From the NCBI RefSeq assembly GCF_030067675.1, contig NZ_JASJEV010000002.1:310001-374000 (forward strand): 64,000 bases of DNA. The letters run 5' to 3'. This document shows, piece after piece, positions 51,793 through 60,431 of this stretch (its first letter is position 1; the number at the start of each line of letters is the position of its first letter). Under the pieces are notes generated by a model. That model was not told the DNA's origin. It saw only the letters and a program-made list of their open reading frames with translations, and did no database searches. This DNA comes from Chelatococcus albus. Its GTDB lineage: Bacteria > Pseudomonadota > Alphaproteobacteria > Rhizobiales > Beijerinckiaceae. The position numbers and the translations under genes are program-made.

Positions 51793-53091
51793 TCAGGCTC
51801 CCGTGACGGCGCCCAGCGCCGCGACCAGCCGGTCGAGTTCCGCCTCGGTCGTGTGGAGCGCCGGCGACACGCGGATGCACTGGCCCTTGGCGACGCCGGC
51901 GCGGCGCACGGTCAGCACCCGGTGCTTGTCGCGCAGCGTGCCGACGATGGCGTTGTTGTCGTCCCTGGAGCCCTTGCCTGCCAGGCGGAAGGAGGTAATG
52001 CCGGCGTGCATGCTGGCATCGTCGGGCGTCAGGATCTCGATGGCAGGCAGTTTGCGCGCGCGCTCCACCCAGTAGTTCCGCAGGTGGCGCAGCCGGGCCT
52101 CCTTAGCGGCGGCGGTGATGCTCTCGTGCAGGTCGATGGCCGCCGGTACGGTGAGCGCCGCCGCGAAGTTCAGGGTGCCGGTGTGGACGCGTGAGCGGAT
52201 GTCGTCCGCCGGCCAGTCCTCGTCGGCGAAGTGGCGGTCGATGTCGCCGAGACGCTGCTTGCGGACGTAGAGGAAGCCGACGCCGACCGGCGCGCCGATC
52301 CACTTGTGCAGGTTGAAGCCGACGAAATCGGCACCGAGGTCGCTGACGTTGAAGTCGATCTGCCCCCACGAATGGGCGGCGTCGACGATGACATCCACAC
52401 CCCTCTCCCTCGCCATGGCGGCGATCTCCCGGATCGGCATGACGAGACCCGTGCGGTGCGACAGGTGCGTGAGCAGCAGGAGCTTCGCCCCGGGCGTCCC
52501 GGCCAGCACGCGCCGGTAGGTGTCGAGCACGCTGTCGCGCGTCGCCGGTTCGGGAATGGCGAAGGTCTTCACCTCGACCCCGCGCCGCTCCTTCAGCCAG
52601 TTCATGGCGTATTGCATGGAGTCGTAGTCGAGGTCCGAATAGAGCGCGACGTCGCCGGCCTTCAGTTTGTTGTAGCCGGCGATCAGCACCTGCAGGGCCT
52701 CGGTCGCGCCGCGTGTCAGGGCGATCTCGTCCGGCTGCGCGCCGACGGCCATGGCCACGCGCTGGCGCGTCGCCTCGAAGTCCTTCGGGAATGTGCCGCG
52801 GGCATAGACCGTGTTCTGCCGGTTCACGCGTTCGGTGTTCTCGATGTAGGCCTGCAGCACCGGGCGGGCCATGATGCCCCAGTAGCCGTTCTCGAGATTG
52901 GCGATGGAGCGGTCGACGTCGTAGAGATCGCGCACCGAGGCCCAGAAGGCCTCGTCGGTCGGCAGCACCGGTGCGCTGCGCGACGGAGCCTGCCATGTCT
53001 CGGCAGCACTGGCCGGCCGGGCGGCCGCAAGACCGACGGCTCCGGCCGCCGCCCCCAGAAGAAGATGCCTGCGCTGAAGATCCGTTGTCAT
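51793..53091 (-). CDS. class V aminotransferase-like enzyme with Tat signal
   Basis: This 432-residue pyridoxal-phosphate enzyme of the class V group resembles isopenicillin N epimerase and cysteine desulfurase relatives. The PLP lysine is Lys263 (GFNLHKWIGAP) and the cofactor aspartate is Asp237 (VDAAHSWGQ). The first 30 residues (QRRHLLLGAAAGAVGLAAAR, ending PASA) form a twin-arginine export signal, so the enzyme should fold with cofactor and then be exported to the periplasm, which is uncommon for PLP enzymes. It lies between deoB and the URC cluster. The reaction is unknown. Confidence 0.88.
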   Translation of the reverse strand: MTTDLQRRHLLLGAAAGAVGLAAARPASAAETWQAPSRSAPVLPTDEAFWASVRDLYDVDRSIANLENGYWGIMARPVLQAYIENTERVNRQNTVYARGTFPKDFEATRQRVAMAVGAQPDEIALTRGATEALQVLIAGYNKLKAGDVALYSDLDYDSMQYAMNWLKERRGVEVKTFAIPEPATRDSVLDTYRRVLAGTPGAKLLLLTHLSHRTGLVMPIREIAAMARERGVDVIVDAAHSWGQIDFNVSDLGADFVGFNLHKWIGAPVGVGFLYVRKQRLGDIDRHFADEDWPADDIRSRVHTGTLNFAAALTVPAAIDLHESITAAAKEARLRHLRNYWVERARKLPAIEILTPDDASMHAGITSFRLAGKGSRDDNNAIVGTLRDKHRVLTVRRAGVAKGQCIRVSPALHTTEAELDRLVAALGAVTGA

Positions 53092-53190
53092 GGTCCGGGC
53101 CCGAACGTTGAAGCTTGAGGCTTCTAGGCACGGGTCTGTGACGGCTTCATTTCGGTGGGCGCGCCTGCGGCGTGGTTCCGCCCCCGCGGC

Positions 53191-54414
53191 TCAAGCCGTC
53201 CACGGTTTGCCCGGGCCGAGAACGGGGAGGCCGAGATGCGCCGCCACCGTCTCGCCGATGTCGGCGAAGGTTTCGCGGCGGCCGATGCAGCCCGGCGCAA
53301 GCCCGGGGCCGAAGGCGACCACGGGGATCTGCTCGCGCGTGTGGTCGCTGCCGCGCCAGGTGGGGTCGTTGCCGTGGTCGGCGGTGACGATTGCGACATC
53401 GCCCGGCCGCAGCGCTGCCTCGATCTCCGGCAGGCGCGCGTCGAAGGCCTCGAGCGCCGCGGCATAGCCCGCGACGTCGCGCCTGTGGCCGTAGAGCGTG
53501 TCGAAATCGACGAGGTTCGAGAAGACGAGGCCGCCGTCGGGCAGGGTGCGGAAGGCCTCGATGGTGGCGGTGAGCACCGCGTCGTTGCCGTGCGGCTTGA
53601 TCTCCTCGCCCGTGCTGCGATGGGCGAAGATGTCGCCGATCTTGCCGACGCTCACCACGCGGCGACCGGCGGCCATCGCCCGGTCGAGGATCGTGCCGTC
53701 CGGCGGCGGCATGGCGAAATCCTTGCGGTTGCCGGTGCGCGTGAAGCCGGTCTGCGGCGTGCCCACGAAGGGGCGGGCGATGACGCGGCCGATCTTGAGC
53801 GGATCGACGAGGAGACGGACGGCCCGGCACAGGTCGTAGAGCCGCTCGAGCCCGAAGGTCTCCTCGTGGGCGGCGATCTGGAAGACGGAATCGACCGAGG
53901 TGTAGCAGATGGGCTTGCCCGTGCGCATGTGCTCGGTGCCGAGCTCCTCGATGATCGCCGTGCCTGGTGCGTGCCGGTTGCCGAGGATGCCGGGGAGCCC
54001 GCCGGCGCGGATGACGGCCTCCGTGAGCTCGGGCGGAAAGCTCGGCCATGTGTCGGGAAAGTAGCCCCAGGCGAAGGGCGCGGCGCGACCGGCGATCTCC
54101 CAATGGCCCGACGGCGTATCCTTGCCCTTCGACACCTCCGCTGCGCAGCCCCATTGCCCGCGTGGCGCGGCGGGCCTCTCCACGCCGGCGAGTGGCCGGC
54201 CGCTCGACAGTTCGGCGGCATGGGCGAGACCGAGGGCGGCAAGGCGGGGCAGGGCGAGCGGCCCGGAGCGCAGGCCCGCCTGGTCGCCGCGGCCGGTGGC
54301 GCAGGCCTCGGCGATATGGCCGAGCGTGTCGGCGCCCCCGTCGCCGAAGGCCGCGGCGTCGCGGGCGCCGCCGGCGCCGACGGAATCGAGGACGATGAGG
54401 AGAGCGCGAGGCAT
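53191..54414 (-). CDS. deoB: phosphopentomutase
   Basis: This 407-residue alkaline-phosphatase-superfamily enzyme interconverts ribose 1-phosphate and ribose 5-phosphate (and deoxyribose forms). Motifs are the metal-binding start [18 protein letters not shown], the phosphothreonine region [44 protein letters not shown] and [20 protein letters not shown] 54414 gives the family N-terminus. It lies 99 bp before the aminotransferase gene and in the same direction as the URC genes, consistent with a nucleoside/pentose role. Confidence 0.95.
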   Translation of the reverse strand: MPRALLIVLDSVGAGGARDAAAFGDGGADTLGHIAEACATGRGDQAGLRSGPLALPRLAALGLAHAAELSSGRPLAGVERPAAPRGQWGCAAEVSKGKDTPSGHWEIAGRAAPFAWGYFPDTWPSFPPELTEAVIRAGGLPGILGNRHAPGTAIIEELGTEHMRTGKPICYTSVDSVFQIAAHEETFGLERLYDLCRAVRLLVDPLKIGRVIARPFVGTPQTGFTRTGNRKDFAMPPPDGTILDRAMAAGRRVVSVGKIGDIFAHRSTGEEIKPHGNDAVLTATIEAFRTLPDGGLVFSNLVDFDTLYGHRRDVAGYAAALEAFDARLPEIEAALRPGDVAIVTADHGNDPTWRGSDHTREQIPVVAFGPGLAPGCIGRRETFADIGETVAAHLGLPVLGPGKPWTA

Positions 54415-54580
54415 GTGTCTGCCGGTCTTGTCCTGGTCCTGGGGGGATCGGCTCGCGGCCGGGGCCGGCGGCGATGGGCCACCCGGATGCCGCTTGCGGT
54501 ACTCCGGTCTTACAGGCGCGGCGGGCGCGGGTGAAATGATAAAGTATTTCGGATTGTTTATCGCATCGTGCGGCGGCCGG

Positions 54581-56212
54581 TCATTCGCGCACCACACCTT
54601 TCTCCGCCGTCTCCAGCTTGAAGGCAGCGGCGAAAAGGGCGCGCGTGTAGTCCGTCTTCGGGCGCTCGAACAGCTCGTCCGCCGGCCCCTCTTCGACCAC
54701 GCGACCATCCTGCATGACCACAACGGTGTTGGAGAGGGCTCTCACCACCTTCAGGTCGTGGCTGATGAACATGTAGGCGAGCCTCTTGCGCTGCTGCAGG
54801 TCGCGCAGCAGCTCGACGATCTGCGCCTGCACCGACATGTCGAGCGCCGAGGTCGGCTCGTCGAGCACGACGAAGCGCGGGTCGAGCGCCATGGCGCGGG
54901 CGATGGCGATGCGCTGGCGCTGCCCGCCCGAGAATTCGTGCGGGTAGCGGTCCATGGCGGCCGGATCGAGGCCGACGTCGAGCAGCGCGCGGGCGACGAC
55001 CTCGCGCCGCTCCTCGTAGGAGAGCCCCCGCTTCTGCACGAGGAGCCCCTCCTCCACGATCTCGGCCACCGACAGGCGGGGGGAAAGCGATCCGTAGGGG
55101 TCCTGGAAGACGACCTGCATCGCCTTGCGCAGGGGGCGCATGGCCCGCGAGCCGAGCCCGTCGATCCCCTGCCCGAGGAAGACGATGGGGCCCTCGGAGC
55201 GGATGAGGCGCAGGATGGCGAGGCCGAGCGTCGTCTTGCCGGAGCCCGACTCGCCCACGACCCCGACGGTCTCGCCCTCGCGCACCCGGAGGGACACGCC
55301 GTCGACCGCCTTCACGTGCCCGACCGTCCGGCGCAGGAAACCGCGCTTGATGGGAAACCAGACCTTGACGGGCCCGGCCTCGACGATGACGGGCGCATCC
55401 GCCGGGACGGGGTGCGCCCTGCCCTTCGGCTCGGCGGCGAGGAGCTTGCGCGTATAGGGGTGCTGCGGGTTGTCGAAGATCTCGGCCACCGGGCCGGCCT
55501 CGACGATCTCGCCCTTGGTCATGACGCAGACGCGGTCGGCGAACTTCCTGACGATGCCGAGGTCATGCGTGATGAACAGCATGGCCATGCCGAGGCGAGC
55601 CTTGAGGTCCTTCAGCAGCGCCAGGATCTGCGCCTGCACCGTCACGTCGAGCGCCGTCGTCGGTTCGTCGGCGATGAGCAGGTCCGGCTCGTTGGCGAGC
55701 GCCATGGCGATCATGACGCGCTGGCGCTGCCCGCCGGAGAGCTGGTGCGGATAGGCGTCGAGGCGGGCGGCGGCGTCGCGGATGCCGACAAGCTCGAGAA
55801 GCTCGAGCGTGCGGCGGCGCGCGGCCTCACCGTTGACGCCCTTGTGCAGCTTGAGGATTTCGCCGATCTGCCGCGCGATGGTATGGAGCGGATTGAGCGA
55901 GGTCATCGGCTCCTGGAACACCATGGTGATGTCATTGCCGCGCACCTGTCTGAGCTCGTCCTCGGACAGGGCGAGCAGGTCGCGCCCCTTGAACAGGATG
56001 CGTCCCGACGGATGGTGGGCGGCGGGGTAGTTGAGGAGGCGCAGCACGGAGAGCGCCGAGACCGACTTGCCCGAGCCCGACTCGCCGACGAGCGCCACCG
56101 TCTCGCCGGGCTTGACGTCGAAGGAGATGCGGTCGACGGCGAGCGTGCTCTGGCCACCCTGGGTGAAGGCGACCGACAGGTCCTCGACCGAGAGGAGGGG
56201 CGCCGCGCTCAT
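54581..56212 (-). CDS. yejF: peptide importer ATPase, two ATPase domains (YejF)
   Basis: This 543-residue protein fuses two ABC ATPase domains. Each has Walker A (GESGSGKS and GESGSGKTT), a Q-loop ([10 protein letters not shown] and [10 protein letters not shown]), signature (LSGGQRQRV and FSGGQRQRI) and Walker B (DEPTTALD and DEPTSALD). This is the YejF form that drives uptake of oligopeptides and microcin-C-like peptides. Its ATG overlaps the yejE stop by four bases. Confidence 0.94.
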   Translation of the reverse strand: MSAAPLLSVEDLSVAFTQGGQSTLAVDRISFDVKPGETVALVGESGSGKSVSALSVLRLLNYPAAHHPSGRILFKGRDLLALSEDELRQVRGNDITMVFQEPMTSLNPLHTIARQIGEILKLHKGVNGEAARRRTLELLELVGIRDAAARLDAYPHQLSGGQRQRVMIAMALANEPDLLIADEPTTALDVTVQAQILALLKDLKARLGMAMLFITHDLGIVRKFADRVCVMTKGEIVEAGPVAEIFDNPQHPYTRKLLAAEPKGRAHPVPADAPVIVEAGPVKVWFPIKRGFLRRTVGHVKAVDGVSLRVREGETVGVVGESGSGKTTLGLAILRLIRSEGPIVFLGQGIDGLGSRAMRPLRKAMQVVFQDPYGSLSPRLSVAEIVEEGLLVQKRGLSYEERREVVARALLDVGLDPAAMDRYPHEFSGGQRQRIAIARAMALDPRFVVLDEPTSALDMSVQAQIVELLRDLQQRKRLAYMFISHDLKVVRALSNTVVVMQDGRVVEEGPADELFERPKTDYTRALFAAAFKLETAEKGVVRE

Positions 56213-57354
56213 GCGAAGGTCTTCCGTGGGTCGAAGGCGTCGCGCACGGCCTCGCCCGTGAAGATGAGCAGCGAGAGCATGAGGGCGATGATGAAGAACC
56301 CGGTGAGGCCGAGCCAGGGGGCCTGGAGGTTGGCCTTGCCCTGGGCGAGGAGCTCGCCGAGCGAGGGCGAGCCCGGCGGCAGGCCAAAGCCCAGGAAGTC
56401 GAGCGAGGTGAGCGTCGTGATCGAGCCGTTGAGGATGAACGGCAGGAAGGTCAGCGTTGCCACCATGGCGTTCGGCAGGAGGTGCTTGAACATGATGGTG
56501 AGGTTGGACAGGCCGAGCGCCCGCGCCGCACGCACATATTCGAAGTTGCGCGCGCGCAGGAACTCAGCACGCACCACGCCGACGAGCGATACCCAGGAGA
56601 AGAGAAGGAGGATGCCGAGCAGCACGAAGAAGCTCGGCGTGATGATCGCCGAGATGATGATGAGCAGATAGAGCGAGGGGATCGCCGTCCAGATCTCGAT
56701 GACGCGCTGGAAGACAAGGTCGATCCAGCCGCCGAAATAGCCCTGCACGGCACCGGCCGCGATGCCGATGACGGAGGAGATGCCGGCGAGGATGAGGCCG
56801 AAGAGGACGGAGAGGCGGAAGCCGTAGATCAGCCGGGCGACGACGTCGCGACCCTGGTCGTCGGTGCCGAGCCAGTTCCATTCGATGTCGCGGCAGCCGA
56901 GCCCTTGCCGGCCGCCGCCCGCGACGCGCTCGGCGATGGGCCGGCACTGCTCGTCGCTCAGCATCCAGGTCGGCGGGGCGGGCGCCGGCACGGGCAGGTC
57001 GAGGTTGTGCGTGTTGTAGGAGAAGCGGATCGGCGGCCAGAGCATCCAGCCGTTCGCCTCGATCTCCCTGGCGATGACGGGATCGCGATAGTCCGTGCGC
57101 GCCAGGAAGCCGCCGAACTTCTCCTCCGGATAGTCGACGAAGACCGGATAGAGCAGCTCGCCCTTGTAGGAGGCGAGGATCGGCCTGTCATTGGCGATGA
57201 ACTCGGCGAACAGGCTTGCGCCGAAGAGCACGAGGAAGATCCAGAAGGACCAGTAGCCGCGCTTGTTCGCCTTGAAGTTCTGCAGCCGCCGCCGGTTGAC
57301 CGGCGAGAGCCTGAGCAGGCCCTTGTGCGGCAGGGGCGGGGCGAGGCGCTCCAC
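56209..57354 (-). CDS. yejE: peptide importer permease YejE
   Basis: This 381-residue permease has the N-terminal membrane helix (FWIFLVLFGASLFAEFIA), a long periplasmic insertion of about 110 residues including LGTDDQGRDVVARLIYGFR, and the core with about five more helices. The binding-protein-dependent permease loop is RAARALGLSNLTIMFKHLLP. The long loop is typical of YejE as opposed to DppC. It is four bp downstream of yejB and overlaps yejF. Confidence 0.94.
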   Translation of the reverse strand: MERLAPPLPHKGLLRLSPVNRRRLQNFKANKRGYWSFWIFLVLFGASLFAEFIANDRPILASYKGELLYPVFVDYPEEKFGGFLARTDYRDPVIAREIEANGWMLWPPIRFSYNTHNLDLPVPAPAPPTWMLSDEQCRPIAERVAGGGRQGLGCRDIEWNWLGTDDQGRDVVARLIYGFRLSVLFGLILAGISSVIGIAAGAVQGYFGGWIDLVFQRVIEIWTAIPSLYLLIIISAIITPSFFVLLGILLLFSWVSLVGVVRAEFLRARNFEYVRAARALGLSNLTIMFKHLLPNAMVATLTFLPFILNGSITTLTSLDFLGFGLPPGSPSLGELLAQGKANLQAPWLGLTGFFIIALMLSLLIFTGEAVRDAFDPRKTFA

Positions 57355-57357
57355 GAC

Positions 57358-58467
57358 TCAGACCTCCCGCGTCTCGAAATCGATCCGCGGATCGATCCAG
57401 GTGTAGGTCAGGTCCGAGATGAGGTTCACGGCGAGGCCAAGCAGCGAGAAGATGTAGAGATTGGCGAAGACCACCGGATAGTCGCGGTTGACGATGGACT
57501 CGAAGGACAGGAGCCCCAAGCCGTCGAGGGAGAAGATCGTCTCGATGAGCAGCGAGCCGGCGAAGAAGGCGTGGATGAAGGCGCCAGGGAAGCCCGCGAT
57601 GACGATGAGCATGGCGTTGCGGAAGACGTGGCCGTAAAGCACCTGCCGCTCGGCGAGCCCCTTCATGCGGGCGGTCAGCACGTATTGCTTGCGGATCTCG
57701 TCCAGGAAGGAGTTCTTCGTCAGGAGCGTCGACGTGGCGAAGGCGCCGAGCGCCATCGCCGTGATGGGCAGGGCGACGTGCCAGATGTAGTCGAGTACCT
57801 TGCCGCCCGGCGAGAGCTGGTCCCAGTTCTCCGACCACAGGCCGCGCAAGGGGAAGATCTGCCAGAACGAGCCGCCGGCAAAGAGCACGATGAGCAGGAT
57901 GGCGAAGAGGAAGCTCGGGATGGCATAGCCGACGATGACGACCGCCGAGGTCCACATGTCGAAGCGCGAGCCGTCGCGCACCGCCTTGGCGACGCCGAGC
58001 GGGATCGAGATGGCGTAGGAGAGCAGGGTCATCCACAGGCCGAGCGTGACGGAGACCGGCAGCTTCTCCCGGATCAGCTGGATCACGGAGACGTCGCGGA
58101 AGTAGCTCTTGCCGAAATTGAAGGTGGCGTAGTTCTTGAGCATGAGAAAGAAGCGCTCGTGCGCCGGCTTGTCGAAGCCGAACTGCTTCTCGAGCTGCTT
58201 GATGAAGGCCGGGTCGAGCCCCTGGGCACCCCGGTAGCGGGAGGTGACCGCATCCGCGCCGCCGCCCGGCTGCGCCTGGCCTGCGCCGAAGTCGCCGCCC
58301 CCGCCGCCGATGCGGGATGCGGCTGCGGTGTCGCTGCCCTGCAGCTGGGCGATGACCCGCTCGACCGGCCCGCCGGGCGCGAACTGCACGATGACGAAGG
58401 AGATGAGCATGATCCCGAGGATGGTCGGGATCATCAGGAGGAGACGGCGCGCGATATAGGCGAACAT
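57358..58467 (-). CDS. yejB: peptide importer permease YejB
   Basis: This 369-residue permease begins MFAYIARRLLLMIPTILGIM, as in YejB/DppB, and has a glycine-rich insertion (RIGGGGGDFGAGQAQPGGGA) between the first helix and the conserved QYGxD-like segment (EKQFGFDKPAHERF). The EAA-like loop is TARMKGLAERQVLYGHVFRN. It pairs with YejE and lies 89 bp after the second binding-protein gene. Confidence 0.94.
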   Translation of the reverse strand: MFAYIARRLLLMIPTILGIMLISFVIVQFAPGGPVERVIAQLQGSDTAAASRIGGGGGDFGAGQAQPGGGADAVTSRYRGAQGLDPAFIKQLEKQFGFDKPAHERFFLMLKNYATFNFGKSYFRDVSVIQLIREKLPVSVTLGLWMTLLSYAISIPLGVAKAVRDGSRFDMWTSAVVIVGYAIPSFLFAILLIVLFAGGSFWQIFPLRGLWSENWDQLSPGGKVLDYIWHVALPITAMALGAFATSTLLTKNSFLDEIRKQYVLTARMKGLAERQVLYGHVFRNAMLIVIAGFPGAFIHAFFAGSLLIETIFSLDGLGLLSFESIVNRDYPVVFANLYIFSLLGLAVNLISDLTYTWIDPRIDFETREV

Positions 58468-58489
58468 CGGTGGCGACCGCTCCTCACCT

Positions 58490-58507
58490 CGCCCCGCCGG
58501 CGGGGCG
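58490..58507. repeat. 18-bp GC palindrome between binding-protein and permease genes
   Basis: CGCCCCGCCGGCGGGGCG is a perfect palindrome in the 89-bp gap between the YejA-like and YejB genes. It may be an mRNA-stabilising or attenuating stem that sets binding-protein level above permease level. Confidence 0.45.
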
Positions 58508-58556
58508 CGCCATTAGGGGATGCGCGCCGATGACTGCGTGACCGGGTCCCAAATCC

Positions 58557-60431
58557 TCATCCCTTGAAGTTGATTCGCTTGGCCTTGGCCTCGTCATACC
58601 ACCACGTCGCCGGCGCGCCGGTCGCATATTTCGGCTGGCGGTCGGGACGCGAGAAGACGTCCCAATAAGCCACCCAGCTGTCGGCGCGGAACCACATCGG
58701 CACCCAATAATGGCCGGCCCGCAGCACCCGGTCGAGGGCGCGGCAGGCGACCACGAGCTCCGCCCGGCTCGCAGCCGCGGTGACGCGATCGATCAGCGCG
58801 TCCACCACCGGATCGGCGATGCCGGCGATGTTGCGCGTGCCCGGCGTGCGTGCGGCCTGGGAGCCGTAGACGACGCGCAGGGAATCGCCCGGCAGGAGGC
58901 TGCCGCCGAGCGCCATGCTCGCCATGTCGAAGTCGAACTCGTCCATGCGCCGCCGGTATTGTGCTGCGTCGACGATGCGGGAGCGGGCGTTGATGCCGAG
59001 CTTGCGCAGGTTCTGCTGGAAGGGCTCGGTGTGCGGCTGCAGGGCCGCCTGGAAATCGAGAAACTCGATGTCGAAGGGCTGGCCGCTCGGCAGCCTGAGC
59101 ACGCGGCCGTCGCGCCGGCAGCCGGCCGCGCGCAGGAGCTCGTCGGCCTGACGCAAGAGGTTGCGGTCGCTGCCCGAGCCGTCGGAGACCGGCGGCGACA
59201 CCGGCTCGCCGAACACCGTCTCCGGCACCTTGCCGCGGAAGGGTTCGAGGAGGGCGAGTTCCTCCGCCGAGGGCGATCCCTTCGCCTCCATGTCCGTGTT
59301 GCCGAAGAAGGATCTCTGCCGCTGGTAGGACGAGAACATGATGTTCGCGTTCGTCCATTCGAAGTCGAAGCACAGGCCGATCGCCTGGCGGATGCGAACG
59401 TCCGCGAACATCTCGCGTCGCGTGTTGAAGTACCAGCCCTGCGTCGGTGTCGCGGCCCCGTTCGGGAGCTTCTCGCGCTTGACGCGGCCGTCACGTACGG
59501 CGGGAAAGTCGTAGCCGGTGGCCCAGAGGCGCGCCGTATATTCCTCGTTGTAGTTGTAGACGCCCGACTTGAAGGCCTCGAAGGCCACCTGCCGGTCGCG
59601 GAAATACTCGTAGCGGATACGGTCGAAATTGTTCAGGCCGGCGTTGACCGGGAGGTCCTTCGCCCAATAGTCCGGCACGCGCTCGAACTCGATGAAGCGC
59701 CCGACCTCGAAGCGCCCGACGCGGTACGCACCGGAGCCGAGCGGGGGCTCGAGCGTTGCCGCCTCGAAGTCGCGGCCCGTCCAGTAGGCCTTCGAGAAGA
59801 TGGGCAGCGAGGCGACGATGAGATGCAGGTCGCGGCTGCGCCGCGGTGTGAAGCGGACCGCGACGACGCCGTCGCCTTCCGCCTCCGCCCCGGCGAGCTC
59901 GCTGAGCACCGTGCGGAAGCTCGGGTGGCCCTTGGTCTTCAGGAGATCGAGCGAGAAGGCCACGTCGGCCGCGGTCAGGCGCGAGCCGTCGTGGAAGCGC
60001 GCCTCGGGGCGCAGCAGGAAGCGGTAGGTCAGTCGGTCGGGCGCCACGCGCACGGCGCGCGCCACGAGGCCGTACAGCGCATCCGGCTCGTCGCCGGAAC
60101 CGACCATCAGCGTATCGTAGGTCAGGTCCATGCCGGCGGCGCCGTCACCCTTCAGCACGTGGATGTTCAGCGTGTTGAAGGTGTCGAAGTTCTGGTTGCC
60201 GATCGACTGCCTGATCTGCAGCGACAGGGTGCCGCCCTTCGGCGCCTGCGGGTTCACATAGGGAAAGTGCTTGAAATCCGGCGGGAGCGCGAGCTCGCCG
60301 AAGGTCGACAGGCCGTGGCGCTCCTCCTCGGCAGCCCCGGCGAGAAGGCGTGGCGGGAGGAGGCCGCTCGCGAGCGTGGCAGCTCCGAGGGCGAGCGTCG
60401 AGCGGCGTGACATGCGGTCCGGGGGGGTCAT
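58557..60431 (-). CDS. peptide-binding protein YejA-like, copy 2 (Tat signal)
   Basis: This 624-residue extracellular binding protein belongs to the SBP type 5 (peptide) family. The N-terminus (MSRRSTLALGAATLASG) is a twin-arginine signal. Family blocks include PDFKHFPYVNPQAPKGGTLS, YDTLM, FLLRPEARFHDGSRLTAADV, LEPPLGSGAYRVGRF and RDRQVAFEAFKSG. It is clearly paralogous to the upstream protein (60428-62284). Its ATG overlaps the stop of that gene by four bases (ATGA), so the two are co-translated. It probably gives the importer a second peptide specificity. Confidence 0.92.
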   Translation of the reverse strand: MTPPDRMSRRSTLALGAATLASGLLPPRLLAGAAEEERHGLSTFGELALPPDFKHFPYVNPQAPKGGTLSLQIRQSIGNQNFDTFNTLNIHVLKGDGAAGMDLTYDTLMVGSGDEPDALYGLVARAVRVAPDRLTYRFLLRPEARFHDGSRLTAADVAFSLDLLKTKGHPSFRTVLSELAGAEAEGDGVVAVRFTPRRSRDLHLIVASLPIFSKAYWTGRDFEAATLEPPLGSGAYRVGRFEVGRFIEFERVPDYWAKDLPVNAGLNNFDRIRYEYFRDRQVAFEAFKSGVYNYNEEYTARLWATGYDFPAVRDGRVKREKLPNGAATPTQGWYFNTRREMFADVRIRQAIGLCFDFEWTNANIMFSSYQRQRSFFGNTDMEAKGSPSAEELALLEPFRGKVPETVFGEPVSPPVSDGSGSDRNLLRQADELLRAAGCRRDGRVLRLPSGQPFDIEFLDFQAALQPHTEPFQQNLRKLGINARSRIVDAAQYRRRMDEFDFDMASMALGGSLLPGDSLRVVYGSQAARTPGTRNIAGIADPVVDALIDRVTAAASRAELVVACRALDRVLRAGHYWVPMWFRADSWVAYWDVFSRPDRQPKYATGAPATWWYDEAKAKRINFKG

